Virus record (IMG/VR): IMGVR_UViG_3300030118_002379
Location: 1 to 43,397 of that record
DNA length: 43,397 nucleotides
Direction: 5' to 3' (one strand)
Source of the DNA: a virus
A program made the position numbers and the translations under genes. Shown here one piece after another: positions 8,009 through 14,724 of this stretch (its first letter is position 1; each line of letters starts with the position of its first letter). The notes under the pieces are model-generated. The model saw only the letters and a list, made by a program, of their open reading frames with translations. It searched no databases and had not been told where the DNA came from.

Positions 8009-8416
8009 ATGGCAACATATACTTCAGATGTAGTAAGCGGAAACCAATCTTTCAAACCATTTCCTTCTGGGCAAATGGGTGTTAGATACTCAAAGTTTGA
8101 AGCTACTACAGCTTTAGCACTAAATGATGTTATCAAAATGGCTGATGTATTTTCAGGTGAAACTGTTCATGGCGTAGTCTTAAAGACTGATGACCTTGAT
8201 ACAGGTACAGCTCTTGTTCTTGATGTCGGCGACGGCAGTGACACTGACAGAATCATTGACGGTTCTACAGTTGGTCAAGCTGGTGGCGTAGACAAAGAAG
8301 ATGCAGCTTTTGCACCTTATGAGTACTCAGCAGACGATACCATTGATATCCTAGTACAAGTCGCACCTGGTGGTGGCGGTACTGGAACAATTGAACTTTG
8401 GGTATACGTATCCTAA
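8009..8416 (+). CDS. Probable virion decoration-type protein, isolated plus-strand gene
   Basis: 135 residues, ATG at 8009 behind AGGAGACC. The composition is Thr/Ser/Gly/Asp/Val-rich and beta-strand-like, with GVVLKTDDLDTG, ALVLDVGDGSDTDRIIDG and a Gly-run (APGGGGTGTIELWVYVS). This resembles small structural proteins encoded beside phage capsid genes that I know as conserved unnamed virion proteins. No enzyme motif, signal peptide or membrane segment is seen. It is the only plus-strand gene inside the minus arm and has its own promoter and dyad, with a strong hairpin shortly after the stop. That arrangement suggests a monocistronic, highly expressed mRNA. The structural role is inferred from composition only. 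Confidence 0.75.
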   Translation: MATYTSDVVSGNQSFKPFPSGQMGVRYSKFEATTALALNDVIKMADVFSGETVHGVVLKTDDLDTGTALVLDVGDGSDTDRIIDGSTVGQAGGVDKEDAAFAPYEYSADDTIDILVQVAPGGGGTGTIELWVYVS

Positions 8417-8426
8417 GTTAAATCGC

Positions 8427-8460
8427 ATAGCCCAAGCCGGGACTCCGAATCTTGGGCTAT
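8427..8460 (+). terminator. 10-bp hairpin after the plus-strand gene
   Basis: ATAGCCCAAG (8427-8436) and CTTGGGCTAT (8451-8460) pair perfectly around a 14-base loop, starting ten bases after the stop codon. No T-tract follows on either strand, so it is not a textbook intrinsic terminator. It may still end or protect the mRNA, or be the first domain of the structured stretch that continues to 8588. Confidence 0.6.
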
Positions 8461-8465
8461 ACTAA

Positions 8466-8588
8466 TGCCACTCCTTGGCATGTTCAAATGACTCTCTATC
8501 TCCTTCGCGTGTCCTAGTGGTACGACAAGTTCTCTTGCTAGGCCATGCACGTGCGAACCTCGTCGGAAGGCTTTTCGTCAAGAGAGTC
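8466..8588. ncRNA. Candidate structured RNA between convergent genes
   Basis: Two further foldable units follow the 8427 hairpin. ATGCCA/TGGCAT (8466-8471 with 8477-8482) close a five-base loop. A long arm is closed by GACTCTCT (8490-8497) with AGAGAGTC (8581-8588). Inside it, CCTTC 8502-8506 pairs with GAAGG 8566-8570, CGTGT 8508-8512 with GCACG 8547-8551 (one G-U), CCTAG 8513-8517 with CTAGG 8538-8542, and CAAG 8526-8529 with CTTG 8534-8537. The stems are nested without conflict, no open frame fits, and the stretch looks more GC-rich than its surroundings. The transcribed strand is unknown. It could be a small RNA, a 3' untranslated structure or a bidirectional transcription barrier. Confidence 0.5.
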
Positions 8589-8593
8589 AAACT

Positions 8594-8785
8594 TTAATGA
8601 ATAGTCGGTGCTTTCCAACCACCTTCTACCATGAACTGGTCCCAATCGCCGTCATAAGAATGAATAAACATAATGCAGACTTTGACGCCTTCTTCTGATT
8701 CAAAATACTTATTCATAGCGGCTTTGATACCATGGTCTGTGGCGTATTCGCCAACAGCCCACATGTAGTTTTTAATTGCACTCAT
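8594..8785 (-). CDS. Small hypothetical protein
   Basis: 63 residues, ATG at 8785 overlapping the upstream stop by ATGA. The sequence has aromatic and acidic patches (KNYMWAVGEYATDHG, FESEEGVKVCIMFIHSYDGD) and appears soluble. It is the last gene of the block 14073-8594 before the structured stretch at 8427-8588, on whose other side the convergent plus-strand gene lies. No known family recognised. Confidence 0.7.
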   Translation of the reverse strand: MSAIKNYMWAVGEYATDHGIKAAMNKYFESEEGVKVCIMFIHSYDGDWDQFMVEGGWKAPTIH

Positions 8786-8979
8786 AACGCTTCGCCTCTA
8801 CTGTAATGACCGTACTCTTTTTGAAAGATAGCTTTCGCTTCTGTATCTGTATAGTACGGTCTGTTTTCCGCTTTGGCTTCGTCATTTGCCATATGTCTCC
8901 ACTTCCAAAAGTTGTATTTGAAATCTTGACGTTCATCATAGATAAACTGTGGATATGGCATTATTGCTGGATCAGTCAT
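8782..8979 (-). CDS. Small hypothetical protein
   Basis: 65 residues, ATG at 8979 with GGGGATAATA upstream. It is rich in Tyr, Lys, Asp and Trp (FIYDERQDFKYNFWKWRHM) and has a helical, charged second half. It overlaps the gene before it by eight bases and the gene after it by ATGA, so it belongs to the same operon as the MoxR/VWA module. Family and function unknown. Confidence 0.7.
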   Translation of the reverse strand: MTDPAIMPYPQFIYDERQDFKYNFWKWRHMANDEAKAENRPYYTDTEAKAIFQKEYGHYSRGEAL

Positions 8980-9856
8980 TATTATCCCCTAGTAAAGATG
9001 ATTCTAACATAACCTCATTAAACTCTTGTTTCATAGTAGGAGTCAAGAGGTCTTCAGGAGTTACCTTTGGTTTGGTTTGTCGTTTCTGAGCTGGAGCAGC
9101 CATTGCTTGTAGCTTTTCAGCCGGCACAAGTGCTTTACCGCCAGGAAACTCATCCACGAATCTTTTGAGTGTAGTAATAGGTTCAACGAACTCTTTGAAG
9201 TTCTCAACCATGTCGCTTACTTTCTGCTCTGCCATAGGTATCTTTTCTAGTTTAGCACACATTTCTGAGTCAGTTATGATTAGACCAACGTCCACTTGTG
9301 GAGCGTAGTCTTCAACATTGTCATAAGAATCAGCGGTGCCTTTAGTACGATAAGGAAAATATACCGGCTCTACAAACTCATGAACAAAATACATATCACC
9401 CTCAACATAAGTTGCAGTAGCAGGGACTACTTTGTCTTCCCAACGACTTTTGTAACTCCCACGCCAGTCAACTACAGGCTCGTAGTTCTCTGCCGCTGGT
9501 CGATTCTTGTTGCAGACAAGATGTATTTTCTTTAGCTTTTTTAGCGGGTAAAAAGTTCTAGTTGCACCATACTCTTCAACTACATTAGATATAGAACCTC
9601 TAGTATCATTGTAGTTTTTTGTATGGACACGCTCATACTTTTTCTCGTGGTTAGCCAGTCTTGTTTCAAAATCTTTAGCTACTTGCAGTAGGGCTTCAAA
9701 ATGCCCACCTTCGTCAGCTTTATTTTGAACGTCTTGAACAATCTTGAAGATTGTTGGCGATACATCGTAATCTGTCAGGAAAGCAGTTTTACACTGCTTC
9801 CTGTAGTTTTCGATTATTTGCTCTCTGAGCTCAATTGTCATTCTTACAGATGCCAT
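8972..9856 (-). CDS. MoxR/VWA-associated protein, paralogue A
   Basis: 294 residues from ATG at 9856, which has GAGGAG eight bases upstream; 24 codons of open frame before it lack a good start. The N-terminus (RMTIELREQIIENYRKQCKTAF) and C-terminus (FVEPITTLKRFVDEFPGGKALVPAEKLQAM split over two blocks, ending VMLESSLLGDNND) resemble the same regions of the protein at 11201-11857. The middle 150 residues, with many Tyr, Pro and aromatic residues, are specific to this copy. It follows the metallopeptidase/VWA gene by 14 bases. I know of no name for the family; a role as partner or substrate of the AAA/VWA module is inference. Confidence 0.8.
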   Translation of the reverse strand: MASVRMTIELREQIIENYRKQCKTAFLTDYDVSPTIFKIVQDVQNKADEGGHFEALLQVAKDFETRLANHEKKYERVHTKNYNDTRGSISNVVEEYGATRTFYPLKKLKKIHLVCNKNRPAAENYEPVVDWRGSYKSRWEDKVVPATATYVEGDMYFVHEFVEPVYFPYRTKGTADSYDNVEDYAPQVDVGLIITDSEMCAKLEKIPMAEQKVSDMVENFKEFVEPITTLKRFVDEFPGGKALVPAEKLQAMAAPAQKRQTKPKVTPEDLLTPTMKQEFNEVMLESSLLGDNND

Positions 9857-9870
9857 AGTTTTTCTCCTCG

Positions 9871-10974
9871 TTATTGCATTTGTATGACTTCGCCATAAGG
9901 GGCGTCGCCATGAGTTGTTGTGACCCAAAGCACAGGGTAGTGTGGCTGATCGCCAAACTCACTGCACTCCAAGTCGGTTAGATATACCAGAGCAGCGGCA
10001 TTAGGATGATTCTCATTGACATAGTCAATAACAGGCTCAAACCTAGTTCCGCCTCTGCCTTCGTACGTTACCTTGAGTGGCAACGATTCACGTGTGTACT
10101 CAGTCACGCCTTGGACATCATAATCACATTGAATGAATTGAACACGCTCAGGTGCCAACTCATGCAGTATGTAAGAAGTCTCAGTTGTGAACTGTTTTAG
10201 CTCTTCATCACTGATAGAGCCAGAGGTATCAACCGCAACCACAATCTCTTCTAGACAAGGATTGTGCAAAGACGGTAGATACATGCCCCTAGAAATGAAT
10301 CGCCTGTTAGGTCTCACCCAAGTGAAGTCAGACTTGTTGTTAGCACGTAAGAAACGTGCCAACACAGACTTCCAATCCACTTTTGGGTCAGTAATATCAG
10401 AGATAATAGACTCTAGATTACCTGATAGCTTGCCTTGGGCTTTAGCGGCTTCGGCAGCCTGATGTATTGCTACAGTCAGGCCAGCCTCGATGGCACTCGT
10501 TGTACCCGGAGTGCCGTCGTTGCCAGGGTGGTCCATAACTCCACCACATTTACCAAAGTCTACAGGAACATTATCCCAACCCTGTGGGGGTTCTGGTAGT
10601 TCGTTGTAGATAGCTTCCGCAGACATATTGTCGTACTGCGGATCCACAAGGCCGCCCTTCGGTAATATAAAACCCTCTGCAACCAAATAATTGTTGATTG
10701 CATAGTCACACGCTACGTTCCACTTTGTCGCATGTCGATTGTTCCTACGCGTAATGTGCAAGAACACAACATGCAATATTTCGTGAGCTAGAAAACCAAT
10801 ACGTTCCATGTCCGTCAGCTTTTCAAACCATTTGGCGTTGTAAAACAGATGAACACCGTCTGTGGCACCGGTTTGGTCATCCCACTCAACGGGTTTGAGC
10901 CGGAGACACAAAGTGCCAAAGAACGGATTGTCAAGTATTAGTCTTGACCTAGCTTTTACAAAGATAGGATTCAT
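9871..10974 (-). CDS. DUF2201-type metallopeptidase plus VWA domain protein
   Basis: 367 residues from ATG at 10974, which overlaps the previous stop as ATGA and has GGAG eight bases upstream. Residues 64-68 are HEILH, a zincin-type H-E-x-x-H site. A later V-D-T-S-G-S-I-S near 247-254 is the metal-ion-dependent adhesion site (D-x-S-x-S) of a von Willebrand A-like fold, followed by VYLTDLE near 335. This order, peptidase-like then VWA, is typical of DUF2201 (COG3864) proteins, which are paired with MoxR AAA ATPases. The MoxR gene lies two genes upstream in the operon. The pair is thought to remodel or activate target proteins; the target here is unknown. Confidence 0.9.
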   Translation of the reverse strand: MNPIFVKARSRLILDNPFFGTLCLRLKPVEWDDQTGATDGVHLFYNAKWFEKLTDMERIGFLAHEILHVVFLHITRRNNRHATKWNVACDYAINNYLVAEGFILPKGGLVDPQYDNMSAEAIYNELPEPPQGWDNVPVDFGKCGGVMDHPGNDGTPGTTSAIEAGLTVAIHQAAEAAKAQGKLSGNLESIISDITDPKVDWKSVLARFLRANNKSDFTWVRPNRRFISRGMYLPSLHNPCLEEIVVAVDTSGSISDEELKQFTTETSYILHELAPERVQFIQCDYDVQGVTEYTRESLPLKVTYEGRGGTRFEPVIDYVNENHPNAAALVYLTDLECSEFGDQPHYPVLWVTTTHGDAPYGEVIQMQ

Positions 10975-11204
10975 TCGACTCTCCATACTCTGAAAGTACC
11001 GTCAGAAAGTTTCCTAGTCAGTGGTTTGTATCCGATACTTCTTAGGTACGAATACAAGCTGTTTCTAGACTCTACAGTAGGAACCACGACAGAATCGCCG
11101 GGTTCCATTTTTCTAGCTAGATCAGCATACTGACTTGTTTTACGTCCCGTAGGAATTGGGACGCCCTTTTCTATTTGAGGGTAACCAATTTTTGGCAGGG
11201 TCAT
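10971..11204 (-). CDS. Small conserved phage protein
   Basis: 77 residues, ATG at 11204 behind GGAGAAGACTT. It shows the pattern IEKGVPIP near residue 12, then a MEPGDSVVVP core near 33-43 and a C-terminal RKLSDGTFRVWRVE. I have seen short phage proteins with the same layout (IEKGIPIPP... MxVGDSFxVP... DGxxRVWR), usually annotated as hypothetical. A small basic nucleic-acid-binding fold is possible but unproven. It overlaps both neighbours by four bases, between paralogue B and the VWA gene. Confidence 0.8.
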   Translation of the reverse strand: MTLPKIGYPQIEKGVPIPTGRKTSQYADLARKMEPGDSVVVPTVESRNSLYSYLRSIGYKPLTRKLSDGTFRVWRVE

Positions 11205-11857
11205 AAGTCTTCTCCTAGTAATGCATCTTCAAGCAGCACTTCACGTAGTTCTGATAACTCGTTTTCCGCGATCTCTGCTTGCTCTTGACGACGACCGGTG
11301 CGGTCATCTTTCTCGTGCATTTTTTGCAGTCGATCTTGCGGCACTAAGTCTTTGACATAAGGTGCGGCTTTCATCAGCTGGTTGAGTGTTGAAAAACGAT
11401 CAAGCACTTCGCGTAAGTTACGAATGTAAGCGTTTTTCTTGTTAGTCAAGTTGTCGTTGAACATTTCGACCTCAACGCACGCAAGGAACGTTGGATTGTC
11501 GCGGTCAACCTTGACACGCATGGTATCACCGTATCTCACCAATATTGATGGAACTGGGACATCAGGTAAAGACAATGTGTACGATTTGTCATACTCGCAC
11601 TCATCACCGTCTGAGTCCTCTCTTACCACAACAGATGAGATAGCTAGATCTTTACAGGTTTCAGTTGGCATGTCATACCCCCACACACTTTTGAAGTGTT
11701 GCATGGTGGCATCTATCTTTTGCTGAAAACCCTCGTCGATAAACAACTGCATACCGTCTTGAGGATAACTCTTGTACGGGTTTGCAGATTTGTACTTGTC
11801 CTCTGCCGCACGTCGAATGTCGTGCTTGAGAGACTGGGATAGTCTAACTGTTTTCAT
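11201..11857 (-). CDS. MoxR/VWA-associated protein, paralogue B
   Basis: 218 residues, ATG at 11857 behind GGAGGGCTT. The N-terminal helix (VRLSQSLKHDIRRAAEDKYKSA) and the C-terminus (STLNQLMKAAPYVKDLVPQDRL split by other residues, then REVLLEDALLGEDL) resemble the protein at 8972-9856, while the middle is shorter and Asp/Val-rich. It sits between the MoxR ATPase (eight bases) and the small conserved protein (ATGA). The duplication around the MoxR/VWA genes suggests both copies work with that complex. Family unnamed to my knowledge. Confidence 0.8.
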   Translation of the reverse strand: MKTVRLSQSLKHDIRRAAEDKYKSANPYKSYPQDGMQLFIDEGFQQKIDATMQHFKSVWGYDMPTETCKDLAISSVVVREDSDGDECEYDKSYTLSLPDVPVPSILVRYGDTMRVKVDRDNPTFLACVEVEMFNDNLTNKKNAYIRNLREVLDRFSTLNQLMKAAPYVKDLVPQDRLQKMHEKDDRTGRRQEQAEIAENELSELREVLLEDALLGEDL

Positions 11858-11865
11858 AAGCCCTC

Positions 11866-12882
11866 CTATAGAATAACGTTAGCGTTTTTAGTAATCCAAT
11901 TACGTATTGCTACGTGTTGGCGTAAGTCTTTGTTACGGGCCAAACAGCCTTTAACTAGAACAACTTGATACTCGACAATAAGTTTGTTTGCAAGTTTCAT
12001 AATGTTGTCCATTTTAGACTCTTCAGCTCTTGCAGCGACAGCATTAGCCAAAGCATACAACAACGCAGGGTTGTCGTCGGCTTTGTACTTAGATGGGTCT
12101 GCAATGATTGCATCTATGTTAGGCAATTTGCTAGCAATCTCTTTGAACGCTACAAATTCGCCTGCTGCACCGTCACCCACTAGCGAAGCAACACCGAAGA
12201 ACAAACGGTCTGGATCGGCATTTGCTCGTTGGAGCTTTTTGCTGACCATAGACCAAGCACGCGGAGTTGGAAATGCGTACTCATCCGCATCAAAACTAGA
12301 CAAAAGTCCAGGTCTGTATTGGATGAACGATATGACATCAGTGTCGATACCGTGTTGGTGAGCCCATTGAACCCAGTCCTCAAGGATTGGCTCCAATTCG
12401 TAGTGAGCTAGTCTGTTTCTGACTGGACTTGGCATTTGATAAACAGCTGCTGAGTCAGTCAATCTGTTACCAGCACAAACTAGTGCCCAACCCACTGGGA
12501 GCTCATAATCACCCAGTTTCCTGTTGAGCAATAGTTGTAAGAACGCATTCTGCGTTGCTGGTGGTGCAGTAGGTAACTCGTCAATAAACAAGATACCTCT
12601 GTCGCCGTCGCGTTCCGCAATCGGGAACACATCAGGTACAGCCCAAGACGTGTACTTAGTTGATTCCGCACTAGCTTGTGCTAGATACGGGATACCGCGT
12701 ACGTCGACTGGGTCGAATAAGTTTGCACGAAAGTCAATAATATTCATATTGAGTTCGGCGGCTACTTGAGCTGGTATGTCAGATTTACCGATGCCTGGCC
12801 CACCCCAAATCATCGCAGGGTAACCAGCCATAACGGCATCTTTCAATTCAGCTTTAAGTGCTTGTGGATTTATGGTTTGCAT
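11866..12882 (-). CDS. MoxR-family AAA+ ATPase
   Basis: 338 residues, ATG at 12882 with GGAGATC upstream. Walker A is GGPGIGKS at 27-34, Walker B ILFIDELPTA near 95-104, and sensor 1 LVCAGNR near 137. A FPTPRAW segment near 203 matches the region after sensor 1 in MoxR proteins. These ATPases act as chaperones that insert cofactors or remodel complexes, together with a VWA partner. The partner here is the DUF2201-type protein at 9871-10974. MoxR/VWA pairs are known from N4-like and some other podoviruses, but their substrate in phage infection is not established. Confidence 0.93.
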   Translation of the reverse strand: MQTINPQALKAELKDAVMAGYPAMIWGGPGIGKSDIPAQVAAELNMNIIDFRANLFDPVDVRGIPYLAQASAESTKYTSWAVPDVFPIAERDGDRGILFIDELPTAPPATQNAFLQLLLNRKLGDYELPVGWALVCAGNRLTDSAAVYQMPSPVRNRLAHYELEPILEDWVQWAHQHGIDTDVISFIQYRPGLLSSFDADEYAFPTPRAWSMVSKKLQRANADPDRLFFGVASLVGDGAAGEFVAFKEIASKLPNIDAIIADPSKYKADDNPALLYALANAVAARAEESKMDNIMKLANKLIVEYQVVLVKGCLARNKDLRQHVAIRNWITKNANVIL

Positions 12883-12883
12883 T

Positions 12884-13216
12884 TTAAGATCTCCATTCTG
12901 GTTCTACAGTCTTCCACTTAGTTTTGACTGTAGGTATTTTAATTTGAACAGGTTTGCTCATAACAACATGTTCCCCTTTTTCGACAGTTAGTTTCTCATG
13001 CACCATTGTCTTTTTCATAACGAACAAGACCAACGACGCAGACAAACCGCCCATCATTGCTGCAGTCATGCCACTGAATGTGCCGTAAAAGCACACCATT
13101 AGCGTGACTGTAATTAGAACGTCCACAAAGATATCATGACCGATAGCTTTGCGACCGCCCGCTTTAAGCGCTAGAATTAGCAAACCTAGCGCCGACAGTA
13201 TTCCTACCATTAGCAT
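12884..13216 (-). CDS. Small membrane protein
   Basis: 110 residues, ATG at 13216 behind GGAGGAATCGTA. Hydrophobic stretches at residues 1-18 (MLMVGILSALGLLILAL) and about 29-68 (DVLITVTLMVCFYGTFSGMT then MMGGLSASLVLFVM) predict three transmembrane helices. A basic cytoplasmic-type tail of about 40 residues follows. It overlaps a 51-residue membrane protein upstream and precedes MoxR by one base. Together with the two small hydrophobic proteins upstream it forms a membrane cassette. A lysis, superinfection-exclusion or envelope role is possible; none is shown by the sequence. Confidence 0.75.
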   Translation of the reverse strand: MLMVGILSALGLLILALKAGGRKAIGHDIFVDVLITVTLMVCFYGTFSGMTAAMMGGLSASLVLFVMKKTMVHEKLTVEKGEHVVMSKPVQIKIPTVKTKWKTVEPEWRS

Positions 13217-13319
13217 TACGATTCCTCCAGGCCAAATGAGCCATGTATGCGAACTGAATCAGTTCAATTAGTATCCAAAGTGCAGTTGTAAGTGCACTAA
13301 CCAAAGTAGTTGTATTCAT
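13164..13319 (-). CDS. 51-residue single-span membrane protein
   Basis: ATG at 13319 behind TGGAGGCTACT, overlapping the previous stop by ATGA. The product has one hydrophobic segment (LVSALTTALWILIELIQFAY, residues about 6-25) and then a polar Asn/Arg/Ala tail. Its last 53 bases overlap the next gene in another frame. The good ribosome site and coupled start support translation; the exact C-terminus depends on the overlap being real. Confidence 0.6.
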   Translation of the reverse strand: MNTTTLVSALTTALWILIELIQFAYMAHLAWRNRNANGRNTVGARFANSSA

Positions 13320-13468
13320 AGTAGCCTCCATAGTAAATACAAAATTGACCCGATACCGACCCCGATACCAAGCAGTAAAAGTGAGTATTGAATACTCGTT
13401 GCAATACCAAAGAGCACGAACAGAACGCCCGTGCCCACTAGTACAGATCTAAAATAGTCTTTAATCAT
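13316..13468 (-). CDS. 50-residue two-span membrane protein
   Basis: ATG at 13468 with GGAAAACCG upstream, overlapping the previous gene by eight bases. The sequence MIKDYFRSVLVGTGVLFVLF is followed by a second Leu/Gly/Ile-rich span ending in YLLWRLL. Two transmembrane helices with a short turn are predicted, a holin-like outline, although it lies in the replication arm far from any recognised lysis gene. The stop codon overlaps the start of the next small membrane gene (ATGA). Confidence 0.6.
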   Translation of the reverse strand: MIKDYFRSVLVGTGVLFVLFGIATSIQYSLLLLGIGVGIGSILYLLWRLL

Positions 13469-13664
13469 CGGTTTTCCTCCAGCCAATAACTAGAAAATCT
13501 ATGTTTTTAAAACCATTATCTTCTAAGGCATCATCAGGTAACCAGCCAGATAATTGAACGTGAGATCTACCACCAAACCAAGCTACACTTGATTCGTTAC
13601 ACATTTCTTGCCAGTTACCTTCTTTGCGAACCTCGTCGATAGTTTTTTTACCAAGATGACTCAT
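13461..13664 (-). CDS. Small hypothetical protein
   Basis: 67 residues, ATG at 13664, overlapping the end of the 141-residue gene by 17 bases, with GAGGTGTGGT before it. It contains a polar first half (IDEVRKEGNWQEMCNE) and WLPDDALEDNGFKNIDFLVIGW near the end, split by no obvious domain boundary. Soluble. No known family recognised; its place as second gene of the operon suggests early expression. Confidence 0.65.
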   Translation of the reverse strand: MSHLGKKTIDEVRKEGNWQEMCNESSVAWFGGRSHVQLSGWLPDDALEDNGFKNIDFLVIGWRKTDD

Positions 13665-14073
13665 ACCACACCTCTTTGCCCTCTTGGAGCCATTGCAAAG
13701 CGTCCTTACAGAACTTCAAATCAAGCTCTTTGTACTCACGCATAGATTCTTCTTGGAACTGATGCCCCCAAAAGAAACCACCTGGACAAAAAGGCAAGTT
13801 GTCATCTTTCACCAACGTTTGCAATTTAAGAATGTCATCCTTAGTCAACATCAATACATCGCCACCGTTCAATCCGTCAGGTGCCATGATGTCATCCATT
13901 TGTGTGCCATTCTTTTCATGCCATAACTCCGTCATAAATTGTTGGAGCCGGGCGTGCTTACGCCAGTAATATGGAGCTTCCATTCTGTCGCTCATATCGT
14001 CTTTGATATTCACAACGTTATCTGGTTGCTCCGGTTTTGGGTGTAAAAACCCTGCATATATGTCTAATCCCAT
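13648..14073 (-). CDS. Conserved phage protein of the MGLDxY type
   Basis: 141 residues, ATG at 14073 behind AAGGAGATAACT. It begins MGLDIYAGFL, has YYWRKHARLQQFM near residue 36, then a central acidic segment and a C-terminal DALQWLQEGKEVWYESSW. Phage proteins that begin MGLDMY and carry a YWRK(A/H) helix are widespread and usually uncharacterised; some database entries call them phosphoglycerate kinase, which their size does not support. It is the first gene of the long leftward operon, 18 bases from the predicted transcription start, so it is probably made first. Confidence 0.75.
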   Translation of the reverse strand: MGLDIYAGFLHPKPEQPDNVVNIKDDMSDRMEAPYYWRKHARLQQFMTELWHEKNGTQMDDIMAPDGLNGGDVLMLTKDDILKLQTLVKDDNLPFCPGGFFWGHQFQEESMREYKELDLKFCKDALQWLQEGKEVWYESSW

Positions 14074-14097
14074 AGTTATCTCCTTGTTTGTTAGTGG

Positions 14098-14103
14098 ATT
14101 ATA
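14098..14103 (-). promoter_or_regulatory. Perfect -10 box of the leftward operon
   Basis: On the minus strand the bases read TATAAT within TTTATATAATCC. Transcription would start near 14091, leaving an 18-base leader that contains AAGGAG before the ATG at 14073. No good -35 hexamer is seen 16-18 bases upstream (about GGCAGA), so an activator or the dyad at 14148-14177 may be needed. Confidence 0.55.
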
Positions 14104-14147
14104 TAAATGGACAGCTTTTCATCTGCCCGTGGTCGTTCCGGCGACAC

Positions 14148-14177
14148 CGTCACGCACTTTAGTACGACTGCGTGACG
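14148..14177. promoter_or_regulatory. 9-bp perfect dyad upstream of the leftward promoter
   Basis: CGTCACGCA (14148-14156) and TGCGTGACG (14169-14177) are perfect inverted repeats separated by 12 bases. Their centres lie two helical turns apart and roughly 55-85 bases upstream of the predicted start of the leftward transcript. This suits a dimeric activator or repressor site; a hairpin in an upstream transcript is the alternative. Confidence 0.55.
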
Positions 14178-14289
14178 TCGTTTGTTAGAAGTGATACACA
14201 TCCAACATAAAACTATATGGAAGCACAAGAGCCCCATAGATTTTACAACGTTTTGAAATGGCTCTTGGGGGCTTCTTGTGCAAGAGCTT

Positions 14290-14572
14290 GGTTCCACGTG
14301 GTTCCACATGGTTCCATTAGTCGTGGAACACAATTGGGGCTGTAACAACAACGATTCTAGGTCGTGGTTCCATGGTTCCATGTAAAAATGATGTTCATTC
14401 ATAGTCCTTTATCCTTGGTCGGTGGTCGACCGTAAATATATAGCTTCTGATTTTCGCGGAACCGTGGAACCACAGGCAGGTATTCGCCGCCCGAATCCCA
14501 CTGTGGCAGGCTTTTCGCTGGTTCCATGAAACGGTTCCACATCGGCAAAGGTCCGTGGAACACGTGGAACCA
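14290..14572. repeat. Cluster of about eleven GGTTCCAC/GTGGAACC elements
   Basis: GGTTCCA occurs at 14290, 14300, 14310, 14366, 14374, 14520 and 14533. Its reverse form GGAACC or GTGGAAC occurs near 14323, 14458, 14464, 14555 and 14564. The first three are spaced exactly 10 bases apart, one helical turn, and several form head-to-head pairs such as GTGGAACACGTGGAACC. Chance would give about five GGTTCCA sites on both strands in the whole window. Likely roles are iterons of a replication origin or a cooperative operator array. Confidence 0.7.
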
Positions 14573-14667
14573 GATTCAAGATTGGCATATGCATGCGGGC
14601 ACACTCGCATACGCTCGTGATGATAGTAGTAATAGGCAGGCATGATAGTAGTTCTCCGGGGGTTCGA

Positions 14668-14682
14668 AGGGGGTGTCCCCCT
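14668..14682. other. GC-rich hairpin
   Basis: AGGGGG (14668-14673) pairs with CCCCCT (14677-14682) around TGT. It lies in a patch at about 14651-14712 that is far richer in G and C than the rest of the window. There is no T-tract beside it on either strand. Confidence 0.5.
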
Positions 14683-14724
14683 CGTCGGGTGGGTTCCGGG
14701 CGCGACGCGGGCGGATAGCTAGCA

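Noticed and set aside
8490-8588. Possible tRNA, because CTAGTGGTA resembles a D-loop and the closing stem an acceptor
   Set aside because: No seven-residue anticodon loop or T-arm GGTTCGAAT falls at the right spacing; the nested stems form one long arm, not a cloverleaf.
14290-14572. CRISPR array from the repeated GGTTCCAC
   Set aside because: Units are only 7-10 bases, occur in both orientations and have irregular spacing with no uniform spacers.
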